A DNA stretch of 64,000 nt from Brevirhabdus pacifica (GCF_002797755.1 NZ_PGFI01000012.1:421489-485488); one strand, 5' to 3'. Positions 9,127-18,035 are shown, counted from the stretch's first letter. Notes: a model not told the origin generated them from the sequence alone. Numbers and translations are program-made.

Positions 9127-10451
9127 GCGAGAAAGAGGTCCTGGTCCGGGGGCGCGACTTCACCGCCTACCGCATCGGCGGCGCGATCGCCGCCCTTCTG
9201 CTGGCCGTCGCGCTGGCCTTTCAATTCATCCTGCTGCTGAGCGGCCCGGACGTGACCGCCCCCGAGCGTCACTGGGGGGTGGAGCGCCTGCGCGGCGCCC
9301 CGGTCGAGGCGACGGCCGGCGACGTGGCCCCCGCCACCGGCGACAACGCCCTGCCCGACAGCGGGCTATTGGCGGCCGAGATCCTGCGCAACCGCACCCG
9401 GTTGCAGGACGAGCGGTTCCGCACCGGCCCCTCGCCCGACGGCGACCAGCCGCCACTGGCGCTGGAGGGGGGCGATCACCTGACCGCGCGCCCGCTGATG
9501 GATGGCGGACGGCTTTTCGACCAGGAGGGCGACCGCGCCCTGACCCGTGCCTGGGCCTCGCTGGACAGTGACACCGGCTCGATGCTGGCCCCGGGGCGCG
9601 AAGTGGTGGGCCTGTCGTCGCTGCCCTATCCCAACGCGCCGCTTTTCGAACGGCCCGCCGCCCGCGACTGGCGCATGGGCATGGTCGACGTGGCCACCCA
9701 CCTGGGCGCCTTCGCGATCCTGGGCTTTTCCTTCCTGCTGGCGCTGATGCTGGCAATCCGCGGCCGAGTGCCCATCGCCCATGGCAAGGCCCATCGCCGT
9801 GTGCGGCGGTTCAACTTCCTCGAGCGGGCCAATCACTGGATGACCGCGGGCAGTTTCATCATGCTGGCGCTGACCGGGCTGACCATCGGCTATGGCGACA
9901 CCCTCATCCGCCCCTTCGGCGAGGATGTGCTGGGCGACGCCGGCTGGCTGGCGACCTGGGGCCATCCGCTGTTCTTCCCGCCCTTCGCGCTGGGGCTGCT
10001 GGTGATGGCCAGCCTCTGGACCTGGCGGAACCTGCCCGAGAAACTGGACTGGTACTGGCTGAAGCGGGGCGGCGGCTTGTTCTCGGACAATCCCGACAAC
10101 CCGCCCGCGCGCAAGTTCAACGCAGGTCAGAAGCTGATCTTCTGGTCGGCGATCCTGGGCGGTGGCCTGATGATCGCGACCGGCGTCGTGCTGATGTTCC
10201 CCTATTACGTCTTCGGGCTGGAATGGATGACCTGGACCATGCTGACCCATGCCATCGTCAGCGTGCTGCTGATCGCGATCTTCATCGGTCACATCTACAT
10301 CGGCACCGTCGGCATGCAGGGCGCGATCGACGCCATGTGGGACGGGGACGTGGATTACAACTGGGCCGAGGAGCATCACGAGCTGTGGCTGAAGGAGCTT
10401 GAGGCCAAGGGCCTTCTGGACGACGACACCAGAACGGGGAGCCTGACATGA
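9123..10451 (+). CDS. fdhC: formate dehydrogenase, cytochrome b (gamma) subunit
   Basis: 442 residues. A first helix (about 18-40) is followed by about 150 residues of probable periplasmic domain, then four helices of the di-heme cytochrome b556 family. Heme-ligand candidates are His in FLERANHWMTAG, GHPLFFPPF, LTHAIVSVLL and FIGHIYIGTVG. The C-terminus (DAMWDGDVDYNWAEEHHELW) is typical. It would pass electrons from FdhB to quinone. The long periplasmic insertion makes it about twice the size of FdnI but is common in this subfamily. ATGA overlaps join it to fdhB upstream and to the small membrane protein downstream. Confidence 0.93.
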   Translation: MSEKEVLVRGRDFTAYRIGGAIAALLLAVALAFQFILLLSGPDVTAPERHWGVERLRGAPVEATAGDVAPATGDNALPDSGLLAAEILRNRTRLQDERFRTGPSPDGDQPPLALEGGDHLTARPLMDGGRLFDQEGDRALTRAWASLDSDTGSMLAPGREVVGLSSLPYPNAPLFERPAARDWRMGMVDVATHLGAFAILGFSFLLALMLAIRGRVPIAHGKAHRRVRRFNFLERANHWMTAGSFIMLALTGLTIGYGDTLIRPFGEDVLGDAGWLATWGHPLFFPPFALGLLVMASLWTWRNLPEKLDWYWLKRGGGLFSDNPDNPPARKFNAGQKLIFWSAILGGGLMIATGVVLMFPYYVFGLEWMTWTMLTHAIVSVLLIAIFIGHIYIGTVGMQGAIDAMWDGDVDYNWAEEHHELWLKELEAKGLLDDDTRTGSLT

Positions 10452-10627
10452 CATCCTTTCTGACCGGCACCACCATCGCCGCCCTGCTGGCCGTGGGCAT
10501 GTATTTCACCCTCGATCTGTCCACGATCACCATGGTCGAGGCCTATGACGACCAGTCCGTGCTGGCGCACGAGATCTCGAACCGGGGCGATGCGCTTCAT
10601 AAGGAGGCCAGCGACGCGGTGGAATAG
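10448..10627 (+). CDS. 59-residue single-span membrane protein of the fdh operon
   Basis: A short frame starting on the ATGA that ends fdhC. It encodes one membrane helix (FLTGTTIAALLAVGMYF) and a charged tail (VLAHEISNRGDALHKEASDAVE). The exact ATGA coupling and its place inside the operon support a real gene. No family is recognised. By position it could be a small accessory subunit stabilising the FdhC membrane anchor or quinone site, as small subunits do in other respiratory complexes; that is inference. Confidence 0.7.
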   Translation: MTSFLTGTTIAALLAVGMYFTLDLSTITMVEAYDDQSVLAHEISNRGDALHKEASDAVE

Positions 10628-10795
10628 GTCCCCGCGCACCCTGCCCCCGGCGTCACGCGGTCGCGGCGCGGTCAAGAACCCGTGCGCTTTCCGGGTTCGC
10701 CCTTGTCCTTCGGGGCCGGAATTCTCATTGTCCGCCCGTGACCTCAGCCCGTCACCCCGACCGTGACAAGCCCCGGGAAGCAAGGACAAGACCGC

Positions 10796-11491
10796 ATGAG
10801 CCCTACCGACGCGCCGCAAGACCACGACCCCCGGAACACCGACACCAACACCGACACCGCGCCCACGGCGCCCCCTGTCCCGCCGGCTGACGATGGCGCG
10901 GACAAGCCCGCCGGGGGCCGCTTGCGTCTGGCCGTAGTGGTGCCGATCGTCGGGATCGCGCTCTTCGCGCTGTTCGCGTGGGGACTGCGCTATGGCAGCA
11001 ATGACCTGCCGTCGGTGATGCTCAACAAACCGGTGCCGCAGTTCGACCTTCAGGCCGTCAAGGGGCGCGAGGGGGGCTTGGCCACACCGGACCTTCAGGG
11101 ACACGTCTCGCTGGTCAATGTCTTCGCCTCCTGGTGCGTGCCCTGCCGGGCCGAGCATCCGCTGATCATGGCCCTGGCAGAAAAGGGCGAATTCCCGATC
11201 TACGGCTTCAATTACAAGGACGACCCCGAGGCCGCGCGCGCCTGGCTGGCCCAGCTGGGCGATCCCTATTCCCGCACCGGCGCCGATCTGGACGGGCGGG
11301 TCGCCATCGAGTGGGGCAGCTACGGCGTGCCCGAGACCTTCATCATCGATGGCCAGGGTCGGATCGCCTATCGCCACGTGGGCCCGCTGACCCAGGACGA
11401 CATCGACAACACCATTCTGCCCCTGGCGCGCAAGCTGCGCGATGACGCCGCCGCCGGGGCCGCCAACGGCACGAAAGGAACCGCCGGATGA
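10796..11491 (+). CDS. membrane-anchored thioredoxin, DsbE/CcmG type
   Basis: 231 residues: a hydrophilic Pro/Thr/Asp-rich N-terminus, one membrane anchor (about 45-64), then a periplasmic thioredoxin fold with active site WCVPC (Cys114, Cys117). YGVPETFIIDGQGRIAYRHVGPL, with its cis-Pro, is the DsbE/CcmG signature; CcmG reduces apocytochrome c cysteines before heme attachment. Here the gene lies in the fdh operon instead of a ccm cluster, so reduction of a cysteine in the formate dehydrogenase complex is an alternative role. The start at 10796 follows AAGGAC; a GTG at 10763 is possible. It overlaps the next gene by ATGA. Confidence 0.88.
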   Translation: MSPTDAPQDHDPRNTDTNTDTAPTAPPVPPADDGADKPAGGRLRLAVVVPIVGIALFALFAWGLRYGSNDLPSVMLNKPVPQFDLQAVKGREGGLATPDLQGHVSLVNVFASWCVPCRAEHPLIMALAEKGEFPIYGFNYKDDPEAARAWLAQLGDPYSRTGADLDGRVAIEWGSYGVPETFIIDGQGRIAYRHVGPLTQDDIDNTILPLARKLRDDAAAGAANGTKGTAG

Positions 11492-12060
11492 TCCGTCCCG
11501 CTCCCCGCCCCTTTTCCCGCCCGCTGCGCCTCGCCGCGAACGCGTTGACGGTTCTGGGCCTGGGCCTGGCCCCGCTGCTCGGCACCGGGGCGGCCGTGGC
11601 CGCGCCCGAGCAGGCCTTCCAGATGACCCTCCCTGCGGTCGAACTGCCGCCGGTGCGCTTCAACGATCCCGACGGCAAGGCGATGACCCTGGAGGATCTG
11701 CGCGGCAAGACGATTCTTCTGAACATCTGGGCGACCTGGTGCCCGCCCTGCGTCAAGGAGATGCCCACCCTCGACGCCCTTCAGAAGCGGCTGGGGGATG
11801 ACGATTTCCAGGTGGTGATCCTGTCGATCGACAAGGCCAAGCCCGAGGTGGTTCAAGCCTTCCTGGACAAGCTGGGCGTGACCGAGCTTGCGGCCTACCA
11901 GGACGACACGATGCTGTCGCTCTCGGCCCTTCAGGGCGGTGGCTTGCCGGTCACCCTTCTCATCGACCCGGAGGGGCGCGAGATCGGGCGGCTGGAAGGG
12001 CCGGCCGAATGGGATTCCGAGGAGATGATCGAGTTCATCGAAAGCAAGATCGTCCGATAA
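11488..12060 (+). CDS. exported TlpA-family thioredoxin
   Basis: 190 residues with a cleavable or anchoring signal (about 1-38, LGTGAAVAAP) and a TlpA/ResA-type thioredoxin fold with active site WCPPC (Cys85, Cys88) and cis-Pro motif GGGLPVTLLIDPEGREIGRL. It is the second periplasmic thiol-disulfide protein in a row, coupled by ATGA to the DsbE-like gene. A donor-acceptor or divided-substrate arrangement for maturing the formate dehydrogenase or its heme partners is an inference from the pairing. It appears to be the last gene of the operon. Confidence 0.88.
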   Translation: MIRPAPRPFSRPLRLAANALTVLGLGLAPLLGTGAAVAAPEQAFQMTLPAVELPPVRFNDPDGKAMTLEDLRGKTILLNIWATWCPPCVKEMPTLDALQKRLGDDDFQVVILSIDKAKPEVVQAFLDKLGVTELAAYQDDTMLSLSALQGGGLPVTLLIDPEGREIGRLEGPAEWDSEEMIEFIESKIVR

Positions 12061-12066
12061 CCTCGC

Positions 12067-12101
12067 GGTTCCGCCCCCCGGAGTCGGCAGGGGCGGAAAC
12101 C
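12067..12101 (+). terminator. hairpin ending the fdh operon
   Basis: GGTTCCGCCCC pairs with GGGGCGGAAACC (one bulge) starting 7 bases after the last thioredoxin stop, followed by GTTCCCTTT. This is GC-rich with a weak T tract, but well placed for transcription termination. Confidence 0.55.
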
Positions 12102-12294
12102 GTTCCCTTTGGCGGTGGGGATGGGGCCACCCGCGCCCTTTGCTGGGCCAACACCCCCTTCATCCTCGATTGTTTCTTATATTTCAACAACACAGCCGCT
12201 GAGGGGTGATTTAATCCGCTCGGGCCACCTTGGCCCCCGTTTGGCCCCAATCGGCGGAGCCTTGCCGGCCCGCCTCCTTTCCCCCCTCTGAACC

Positions 12295-12319
12295 GGAACA
12301 GCACGCAGGGCCGCACGTT
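12295..12319 (+). promoter_or_regulatory. EcfG-type promoter candidate in gene-less region
   Basis: GGAAC, 16 bases, CGTT: a full match to the EcfG general-stress consensus, on the plus strand. No coding gene follows for about 850 bases on this strand, so a transcript from here would be non-coding or encode a very short peptide. A full match somewhere in a window this size is expected about once by chance. Confidence 0.42.
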
Positions 12320-12667
12320 GCTCCTGTGTAAGACGGTGCGCGTGTGTTGCGCGCCGGAAGACCGGACCAGTACCTGCAGTTTCGACCCGGGGGGAGTGTT
12401 TGACGAGTGTTTCGCGTTTGAGTGCCCCGGGGCCGGCCCGTCCCGCCCCCGCGGCGACGAGCGAGCGAGCCCCGACATCCCCCTGACCGCCGGAAGCAAT
12501 GGGACCGGCCTTGACCAGAATTTCGGATAGCGTCACCGCCGCGTCGCGGTGACCGAGAACGGGTGTCCCGGGCGAAGACGGCCAATGGCCGCGCCGGCAC
12601 GCACCCACCCAGGCAGGGGCAGTTTGGCTGCCCTTGACGGCAGGACCCTCCGCCTGCCACTCACCAC

Positions 12668-12700
12668 TCTCGCCCCCGTGCAATTTTGCCGGGGGCGAGA
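12668..12700. other. perfect 11-bp stem-loop
   Basis: TCTCGCCCCCG and its exact complement CGGGGGCGAGA flank an 11-base loop that can itself pair (GCAA with TTGC). No T tract follows on either strand, so it is not a standard terminator. It could be the 3' structure of a small RNA or a protein-binding palindrome. Confidence 0.6.
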
Positions 12701-12816
12701 CGTGTTGCCCCCCTCGCAGACTCAGAACGGCAAGGTCCGGGCGTGAATGCCTTGGACTATGTTGAGATGTGAGAAGGGCAGCGGCCCTTTGCGACAGGGC
12801 ACCCCGGAATCAATCA

Positions 12817-12840
12817 ACCCCCGCTCGGGTGAACGGGGGT
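12817..12840 (-). terminator. rpmB terminator
   Basis: ACCCCCG pairs with CGGGGGT around a 10-base loop, and the minus strand continues TTGATTGATT. It lies about 50 bases downstream of the rpmB stop. Confidence 0.55.
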
Positions 12841-12892
12841 CGAATGTATCATCGGTCGGCCGGCGGTGATCCGCGGCCAGACGGGAAATCGC

Positions 12893-13180
12893 TTAGGCGG
12901 TTGCGCCGGCCTTTGCGATGTCCTTCTTGATCTTCAGCGCCTTGTCCGACAGATCGGCGTCTTTCGCCTTGGCCAGGAAGGCATCGAGGCCGCCCCGGTG
13001 ATCCACGGTCCGCAGTGCCGAAGCCGAGATCCGCAGCGAGAAGCTGCGACCCAGCGATTCCGAAACCAGCGTGGTATCGTTCAGGTTCGGCAGAAACCGG
13101 CGACGGGTTCTGTTTTTCGCATGGCTGACATTGTTGCCTACCATGGGGCCTTTTCCGGTCAGTTCGCAACGGCGCGACAT
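12893..13180 (-). CDS. rpmB: 50S ribosomal protein L28
   Basis: 95 residues, beginning [20 protein letters not shown] and containing [16 protein letters not shown], the L28 signature. L28 is a late-assembling protein of the large ribosomal subunit. The length fits the longer alphaproteobacterial form. It is monocistronic here, with a terminator downstream. A longer in-frame start at 13225 is less likely because homologues begin with MSRRCEL. Confidence 0.96.
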   Translation of the reverse strand: MSRRCELTGKGPMVGNNVSHAKNRTRRRFLPNLNDTTLVSESLGRSFSLRISASALRTVDHRGGLDAFLAKAKDADLSDKALKIKKDIAKAGATA

Positions 13181-13456
13181 GGCTGTTATCCTTGTCTCTC
13201 TGACGACGGCACCCCGGTTCGGCATCGGGCCGGGCGGAGGTTCGTCTAACGTGAAAAGGCGCCGCTTATGCAGCGCCCGAAAATCTGTCTGGCGTCTATA
13301 GGCGCGGCTCAGGGCAGCGTCAAGCGATTCATCCCCGAAAAATCGCCCCCCTTCCGGCAGAAAATCCCTGTCCTCACAGGGGCGCCCGGACAGGGACGCA
13401 TGCCGTCCCGCCGTCGGCGGCCCCGGCCTGGGCGAATCTCCCGTCCCGGGCCGGGA

Positions 13457-14452
13457 TCAGTCGTCGCCCAGCCGCGAGAGCACCCGGGCGGCCGCGGCGC
13501 CGGGCACCATATCGCCCCGGGCGACCTGCTCGCCCAGCTCTGCGATCAGGGCGCGCAGATCCTCGCGCGCGTCGATCCGGGCCAGGAGCCCCGCGCGCAG
13601 CTCCTCCTCGAACCAGTGCCGGGCCTGACGGGCGCGGCGGCGGTCCCAGTGGCCCTGCTCGCGCCGCCAGTCGGCCAGGCGGCGCATCTCGTCCCAGGCC
13701 TCGGCCAGGCCGGTGCCCTCGACAGCCGAAACCAGCATCGCCTTGGGAAATCCCTCGGGGTCCTGTTCCCTGCGGCGCAACAGGCGCAGGGCGCCCGCGT
13801 AATCGGCGCAGGTGCGGGTCGCGGTGGCGCGAAGCTCTCCGTCGGCCTTGTTGACAAGGATGATGTCGGCCATCTCCATGATGCCGCGCTTGACGCCCTG
13901 AAGCTCGTCGCCGCCGGCGGGGGCCAGCAGCAGGACGAACAGATCCGACATCTCGGCGACCATGGTCTCGGATTGGCCCACGCCCACGGTCTCGATCAGC
14001 ACCACGTCAAAGCCCGCCCCCTCGCACAGGGCAATGGCGTCGCGGGTGCGACGGGCGACGCCGCCCAGCTGGGTCTGGCTGGGCGAGGGGCGGATGAAGG
14101 CGCCGGGGGCGCGCGACAACCGCTCCATCCGGGTCTTGTCCCCCAGGATCGAGCCGCCCGACCGCGCCGAGGACGGGTCCACCGCCAGCACCGCGACCCG
14201 CAGCCCCTGCTCGACCAGCTGCATGCCGAAAGCCTCGATGAAGCTGGACTTGCCGACGCCGGGCGTGCCCGACAGGCCGATGCGCAGGGCCTGGCGTCCG
14301 TTCGCCCGCAGCTTGTCCAGCAATTCGGTCGCGCGGGCCCGGTGATCGGCGCGGTTGCTTTCGACCAGGGTGATCGCGCGGGCCAGCGCCCGGCGGTCGC
14401 CCGCGCTCACGCTTCCTGCCATTTCTGAAATATCACTCACGTTCGCTTGCAC
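13457..14452 (-). CDS. meaB: MeaB/ArgK-family methylmalonyl-CoA mutase GTPase
   Basis: 331 residues of the SIMIBI G3E GTPase family. It has P-loop GTPGVGKSSF, DPSSARSGGSILGDKTRM, switch region IETVGVGQSE and base-recognition motif NKAD. MeaB gates cobalamin loading and protects methylmalonyl-CoA mutase during propionyl-CoA assimilation. A methylmalonyl-CoA epimerase gene also lies in this window (33.7 kb), consistent with that pathway, although the mutase itself is not here. It is divergent from the DUF3108 gene. Confidence 0.94.
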   Translation of the reverse strand: MQANVSDISEMAGSVSAGDRRALARAITLVESNRADHRARATELLDKLRANGRQALRIGLSGTPGVGKSSFIEAFGMQLVEQGLRVAVLAVDPSSARSGGSILGDKTRMERLSRAPGAFIRPSPSQTQLGGVARRTRDAIALCEGAGFDVVLIETVGVGQSETMVAEMSDLFVLLLAPAGGDELQGVKRGIMEMADIILVNKADGELRATATRTCADYAGALRLLRRREQDPEGFPKAMLVSAVEGTGLAEAWDEMRRLADWRREQGHWDRRRARQARHWFEEELRAGLLARIDAREDLRALIAELGEQVARGDMVPGAAAARVLSRLGDD

Positions 14453-14566
14453 ACTTCCGCTTGCCGAATATGTGAGCCCCGATAACGGCCCGATGGCTGT
14501 CTTGCCCTGTGCGGCAATGGTATGTCCAGCCTCAAGACGTCACAAACAATACGAGTGGTAATCCCG

Positions 14567-15325
14567 ATGTTCGCGACCGAAAGAACCCTGAAGAAGACAT
14601 TCCTGGCCGCCGCCCTGCCGGTGGCAATGGCCCTTTCCACCGTCGCCGCCCCCGTTGCCGGCACCGCCGCCGAGCGGACCGACAAGGCGACATTCGACAT
14701 CTACCTGCGCGGTATCAAGACCGGCGCGCTGGCCTTCACCGGCGTCGACAACGGCGCCTCCTACGCGGCGGCCGGCAAGGTCGAAAGCACCGGCCTTGTC
14801 GGCGCGATCGTCAAGGTCCGCTACGACGCCAGCTCGAACGGCGCGGTCAAGGGCGACCGTTTCGTGCCCCAGAGCTACACCGAGAAGACGACCGGCGTGC
14901 GCAACAACGAGTCGGTGATGAACTTCCGGGGCGGTGTGCCTCAGGTGAAGAAATACTCTCCGCCCAAGCCCCCCGGCCCCGATGACGTGAACCCCGCCAC
15001 CCAGGCCGGGTCGGTCGATCCGATGACCGCGATCTACGGCGCCCTGCGCGACGTGCCGCGCAAGGATGTCTGCGACTACAGCGTCAAGATGTTCGACGGC
15101 AAGCGGGCCTCGAAGATCTCGCTGAAGGGGCCGAAGCCGACCGACACAGGCTTTACCTGCAACGGCGCCTACGACCGCCTGAAGGGCTGGAGCCCCGAGG
15201 AGATGGCCGAGAAGAAGCATTTCCCCTTCACGGTCACCTACAACAAGATCGGCGACGATCTTTACCGGGTCAGCCAGATCGACCTGGACACGACCTTCGG
15301 CCGCGCCCGCATGGTCCGCCGCTGA
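14567..15325 (+). CDS. exported DUF3108 protein
   Basis: 252 residues with an N-terminal Sec signal (about 8-35, ending APVAGTAAE). The mature part matches the DUF3108 pattern: FDIYLRGIKTGALAFTG, KVRYDASSNGAVKGDRFVPQSYTE, a C-terminal DTTFGRARMVRR. Such proteins are periplasmic or outer-membrane associated and of unknown function. The ATG at 14567 gives a clean signal peptide; an in-frame ATG at 14522 would add 15 residues. Confidence 0.8.
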   Translation: MFATERTLKKTFLAAALPVAMALSTVAAPVAGTAAERTDKATFDIYLRGIKTGALAFTGVDNGASYAAAGKVESTGLVGAIVKVRYDASSNGAVKGDRFVPQSYTEKTTGVRNNESVMNFRGGVPQVKKYSPPKPPGPDDVNPATQAGSVDPMTAIYGALRDVPRKDVCDYSVKMFDGKRASKISLKGPKPTDTGFTCNGAYDRLKGWSPEEMAEKKHFPFTVTYNKIGDDLYRVSQIDLDTTFGRARMVRR

Positions 15326-15419
15326 ATTGACACGACCCTGGGGGGCCGCCACCAACGGCGGCCCCCTTCCGCAAGCCCATGGCTTCCGGCCCCCGCGCGG
15401 CGCGTGCTAGACAGCGGCC

Positions 15420-18035
15420 ATGACCGCGCCCCAGCCCCTTCCCATCGACGATTGCCTTGATGATCTGCTTGCCGCCCTGGCAGGCCAGGGTCAGGCCGTG
15501 TTGCAGGCCCCGCCGGGCGCAGGCAAGACCACGCGGGTGCCGCTCGCCCTGCTGGACGCGATGCGCGGCCAGGCGCGGGCCGGCCGCATCCTGATGCTGG
15601 AGCCGCGCCGCCTTGCCGCCATCGCCGCGGCCGAACGCATGGCCGATATCTTGGGGGAGCCGGTGGGCCAGACCGTCGGCTACCGCATCCGCGGCGAGGC
15701 CCGCACCGGCCCCGAAACCCGCATCGAGGTTGTGACCGAGGGTATCCTGACCCGGATGATCCAGTCCGACCCCGAGCTTGGGGGCGTCGCGGCCGTGATC
15801 TTTGACGAGTTTCACGAACGTTCGCTCAACGCCGACCTGGGCCTTGCCCTCGCCCTCGAGATCCGGGGCGCCCTGCGCGAGGATCTGACGTTGCTGGTGA
15901 TGTCGGCGACGCTGGACGCGGCCCCGGTGGCCGAGTTGATGGGTGGTGCGCCGGTCATCACCAGCAGCGGCCGCGCCTACCCGGTCGAGACCCGCTGGCT
16001 GGATCGGCCGATCCCCTCTGCCGCTGCCATGCGGGGGCGCGGGGTGCGCGGCCCCCGGCCCCGCGATACCGCGCTGATCGCCACGGTCAGCCGCGCCGCG
16101 CAGGAGACCGAGGGCGGCATCCTTGTATTCCTGCCGGGAGAGGCCGAGATCCGGCGCGCCGCCTCGGCACTGGCGGGGGTGTTGCCGGGCAACTGCCGGA
16201 TCCTGCCGCTTTACGGTGCCCTGCCCGCCGCCGAACAGCGCGCGGCCATCGCGCCGCTGGAAGGGGCTCGCAAGGTCGTGCTTTCCACCGCCATCGCCGA
16301 AACCTCGCTGACCATCGACGGCATTCGCGTGGTGGTCGACGGCGGCCTGTCGCGCCGCGCCCGGTTCGATCCGGGCTCGGGCATGTCGCGGCTGGTGACC
16401 GAACCTGTGACCCGGGCCGAGGCCGACCAGCGCCGGGGCCGCGCCGGCCGGGTCGCGCCGGGCACCTGCTACCGCCTTTGGACGAAGGGGGAGGAAGGCG
16501 CCCTGCCCGCCTTTCCGCCCGCCGAGATCGAGGCCGGCGACCTGACCGGCCTTGCCCTCGACCTGGCCGAATGGGGCGCCCCGCCCGAGGCTTTGTCCTT
16601 CCTGACCCCGCCGCCTGCCGGCCCGATGGCCAGCGCCCGGCGGCTGCTGCGCGACCTGGGCGCGATCGCGGTGCCCGCCGGCTCAGGGGGCGGGGCCGGC
16701 AAAAGGGCCGAGGAGGAGGAGCCGGAGGGGGCCACCATCACCGCCCATGGCAAGCGGCTGGCGCGGATGCCCATGCACCCCCGACTGGCGCACATGATGT
16801 GTCTTGCCGCCCCCGCGGCCCGGCCCGTGGCGGCGCGACTGGCGGCCCTTTTGGGCGACCGGGACATCCTGCGGGGGGCACCGGTGGATGTCGCCCTTCG
16901 GTTGGCGATCCTGGCGGGGGATCGGGCCGGCGGCGGAAAGGACAACGGGGAGGGCCGCGAGGCCAACCGCGCCGCCGTCGCCCGCATCCGTGCCGAGGCA
17001 AAGCGTTTGGAACGTCGCTTGGCGGGCGGGGCGGCCAAGGGCGGCATGGCCGACACGGGCGCGACCAGTCCCGGCGCGCTGGCCGCGCTGGCCTTTCCCG
17101 ACCGCATCGGCCTGCGCCGGCCCGGGGATGAGCCGCGCTGGATCCTGTCGAACGGCAAGGGCGCGGTGATGGACGCCGGCGATCCGCTTGGCCCCAGCCG
17201 CCTGCTGGTGGCGCTGGACCTCGACGGTGACACGCGCGAGGCCCGCATCCGCCTGGCCGCCCCCCTGACCGAGGCTGAGCTGCGCGAGGTGCATGCCGAC
17301 CGCATCGGGACCGGCCGTCTGTGCCGCTGGTCCCGTCGCGACCGCCGCGTCGAGGCGCGCGAGCAGGTGACGATGGGCGCACTGGTGCTGGAGGATCGCG
17401 CCTGGAAGACCGCCCCGCCCGAGGCCGTCGCCGCCGCCGCGCTGGACGGGGTGCGCGACCTGGGCCTCGCGACCGCCCTGGCCCCTTCCCCCGCCGTCCA
17501 GCGCCTGCGTCGGCGGGTCGAGCTTCTGCGCCAGGGGGGCGATGACGACATGCCCGATGTGACCGACGCGGGCCTTCTTGAGCGGGCGGCCGAGTGGCTT
17601 CTGCCGCATCTGGGCGGCTGCCGCAGCCTGGCCGACCTGCGCGCGCTCGATCTGCTGGAGCCGCTGCGCCAATGGCTGGGGTGGGACCGGCTGCAACGGC
17701 TGGACCGGCTGGCGCCGGCGGGGTTCACGACGCCGCTCGGCCGTTCGGTCCCCATCGATTACGAGGACGAGGTCCCCACCATCGAGGTCCGACTGCAGGA
17801 GATGTTCGGCCTGACGCGGCATCCCACCGTGGGGCCGGATCGCCGGCCACTGCGGATCGCGCTGCTGTCGCCGGCCCGGCGCCCGGTGCAGGTGACGATG
17901 GACCTGCCGGGGTTCTGGACCAACAGCTATGCCGACGTGCGCAAGGACATGCGCGGGCGTTATCCGCGCCACCCCTGGCCCGAGGATCCCACCACCGCCG
18001 CCCCCACCAGCCGCGCGAATCCGCGCAAGTCGTAA
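15420..18035 (+). CDS. hrpB: ATP-dependent RNA helicase HrpB
   Basis: 871 residues of the DEAH/RHA family. Walker A is APPGAGKTTRVPLALL, the DEAH box is DEFHER, motif III is SAT (VMSATLD), and motif VI is QRRGRAGRVAPG. The C-terminal HrpB-specific region is present and ends VQVTMDLPGFWTNSYADVRKDMRGRYPRHPWPEDP. The length is slightly above the usual 810-850 because of Gly/Lys-rich insertions near 420-440 and 500-550. HrpB's physiological role is not settled. It stands alone, convergent with gnd. Confidence 0.95.
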   Translation: MTAPQPLPIDDCLDDLLAALAGQGQAVLQAPPGAGKTTRVPLALLDAMRGQARAGRILMLEPRRLAAIAAAERMADILGEPVGQTVGYRIRGEARTGPETRIEVVTEGILTRMIQSDPELGGVAAVIFDEFHERSLNADLGLALALEIRGALREDLTLLVMSATLDAAPVAELMGGAPVITSSGRAYPVETRWLDRPIPSAAAMRGRGVRGPRPRDTALIATVSRAAQETEGGILVFLPGEAEIRRAASALAGVLPGNCRILPLYGALPAAEQRAAIAPLEGARKVVLSTAIAETSLTIDGIRVVVDGGLSRRARFDPGSGMSRLVTEPVTRAEADQRRGRAGRVAPGTCYRLWTKGEEGALPAFPPAEIEAGDLTGLALDLAEWGAPPEALSFLTPPPAGPMASARRLLRDLGAIAVPAGSGGGAGKRAEEEEPEGATITAHGKRLARMPMHPRLAHMMCLAAPAARPVAARLAALLGDRDILRGAPVDVALRLAILAGDRAGGGKDNGEGREANRAAVARIRAEAKRLERRLAGGAAKGGMADTGATSPGALAALAFPDRIGLRRPGDEPRWILSNGKGAVMDAGDPLGPSRLLVALDLDGDTREARIRLAAPLTEAELREVHADRIGTGRLCRWSRRDRRVEAREQVTMGALVLEDRAWKTAPPEAVAAAALDGVRDLGLATALAPSPAVQRLRRRVELLRQGGDDDMPDVTDAGLLERAAEWLLPHLGGCRSLADLRALDLLEPLRQWLGWDRLQRLDRLAPAGFTTPLGRSVPIDYEDEVPTIEVRLQEMFGLTRHPTVGPDRRPLRIALLSPARRPVQVTMDLPGFWTNSYADVRKDMRGRYPRHPWPEDPTTAAPTSRANPRKS

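Larger units (their letters stand above)
12061..12892. other. 832-base region without a convincing protein gene
   Basis: Between the fdh operon terminator and the rpmB stop there is no frame with credible start, ribosome site and composition. Besides the two operon terminators it holds an EcfG-like promoter (12295-12319), a GGCAGG...CCTGCC hairpin near 12636-12658, and a long perfect stem-loop (12668-12700). The direct repeat GAGTGTTT lies near 12397-12415. It may contain a small RNA; the 4.5S RNA, tmRNA and RNase P core motifs were looked for and not found. Confidence 0.6.

Noticed and set aside
12318..12530. 70-codon frame after the EcfG-like promoter
   Set aside because: Starts with TTG, no ribosome site, and a Cys/Pro-rich translation unlike a protein.
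12061..12892. 4.5S RNA, tmRNA or RNase P RNA in the gene-less stretch
   Set aside because: None of the conserved cores (for example the GGAAGGAAGCAG-type SRP motif or the RNase P GAGGAAAGTCC box) is present on either strand.
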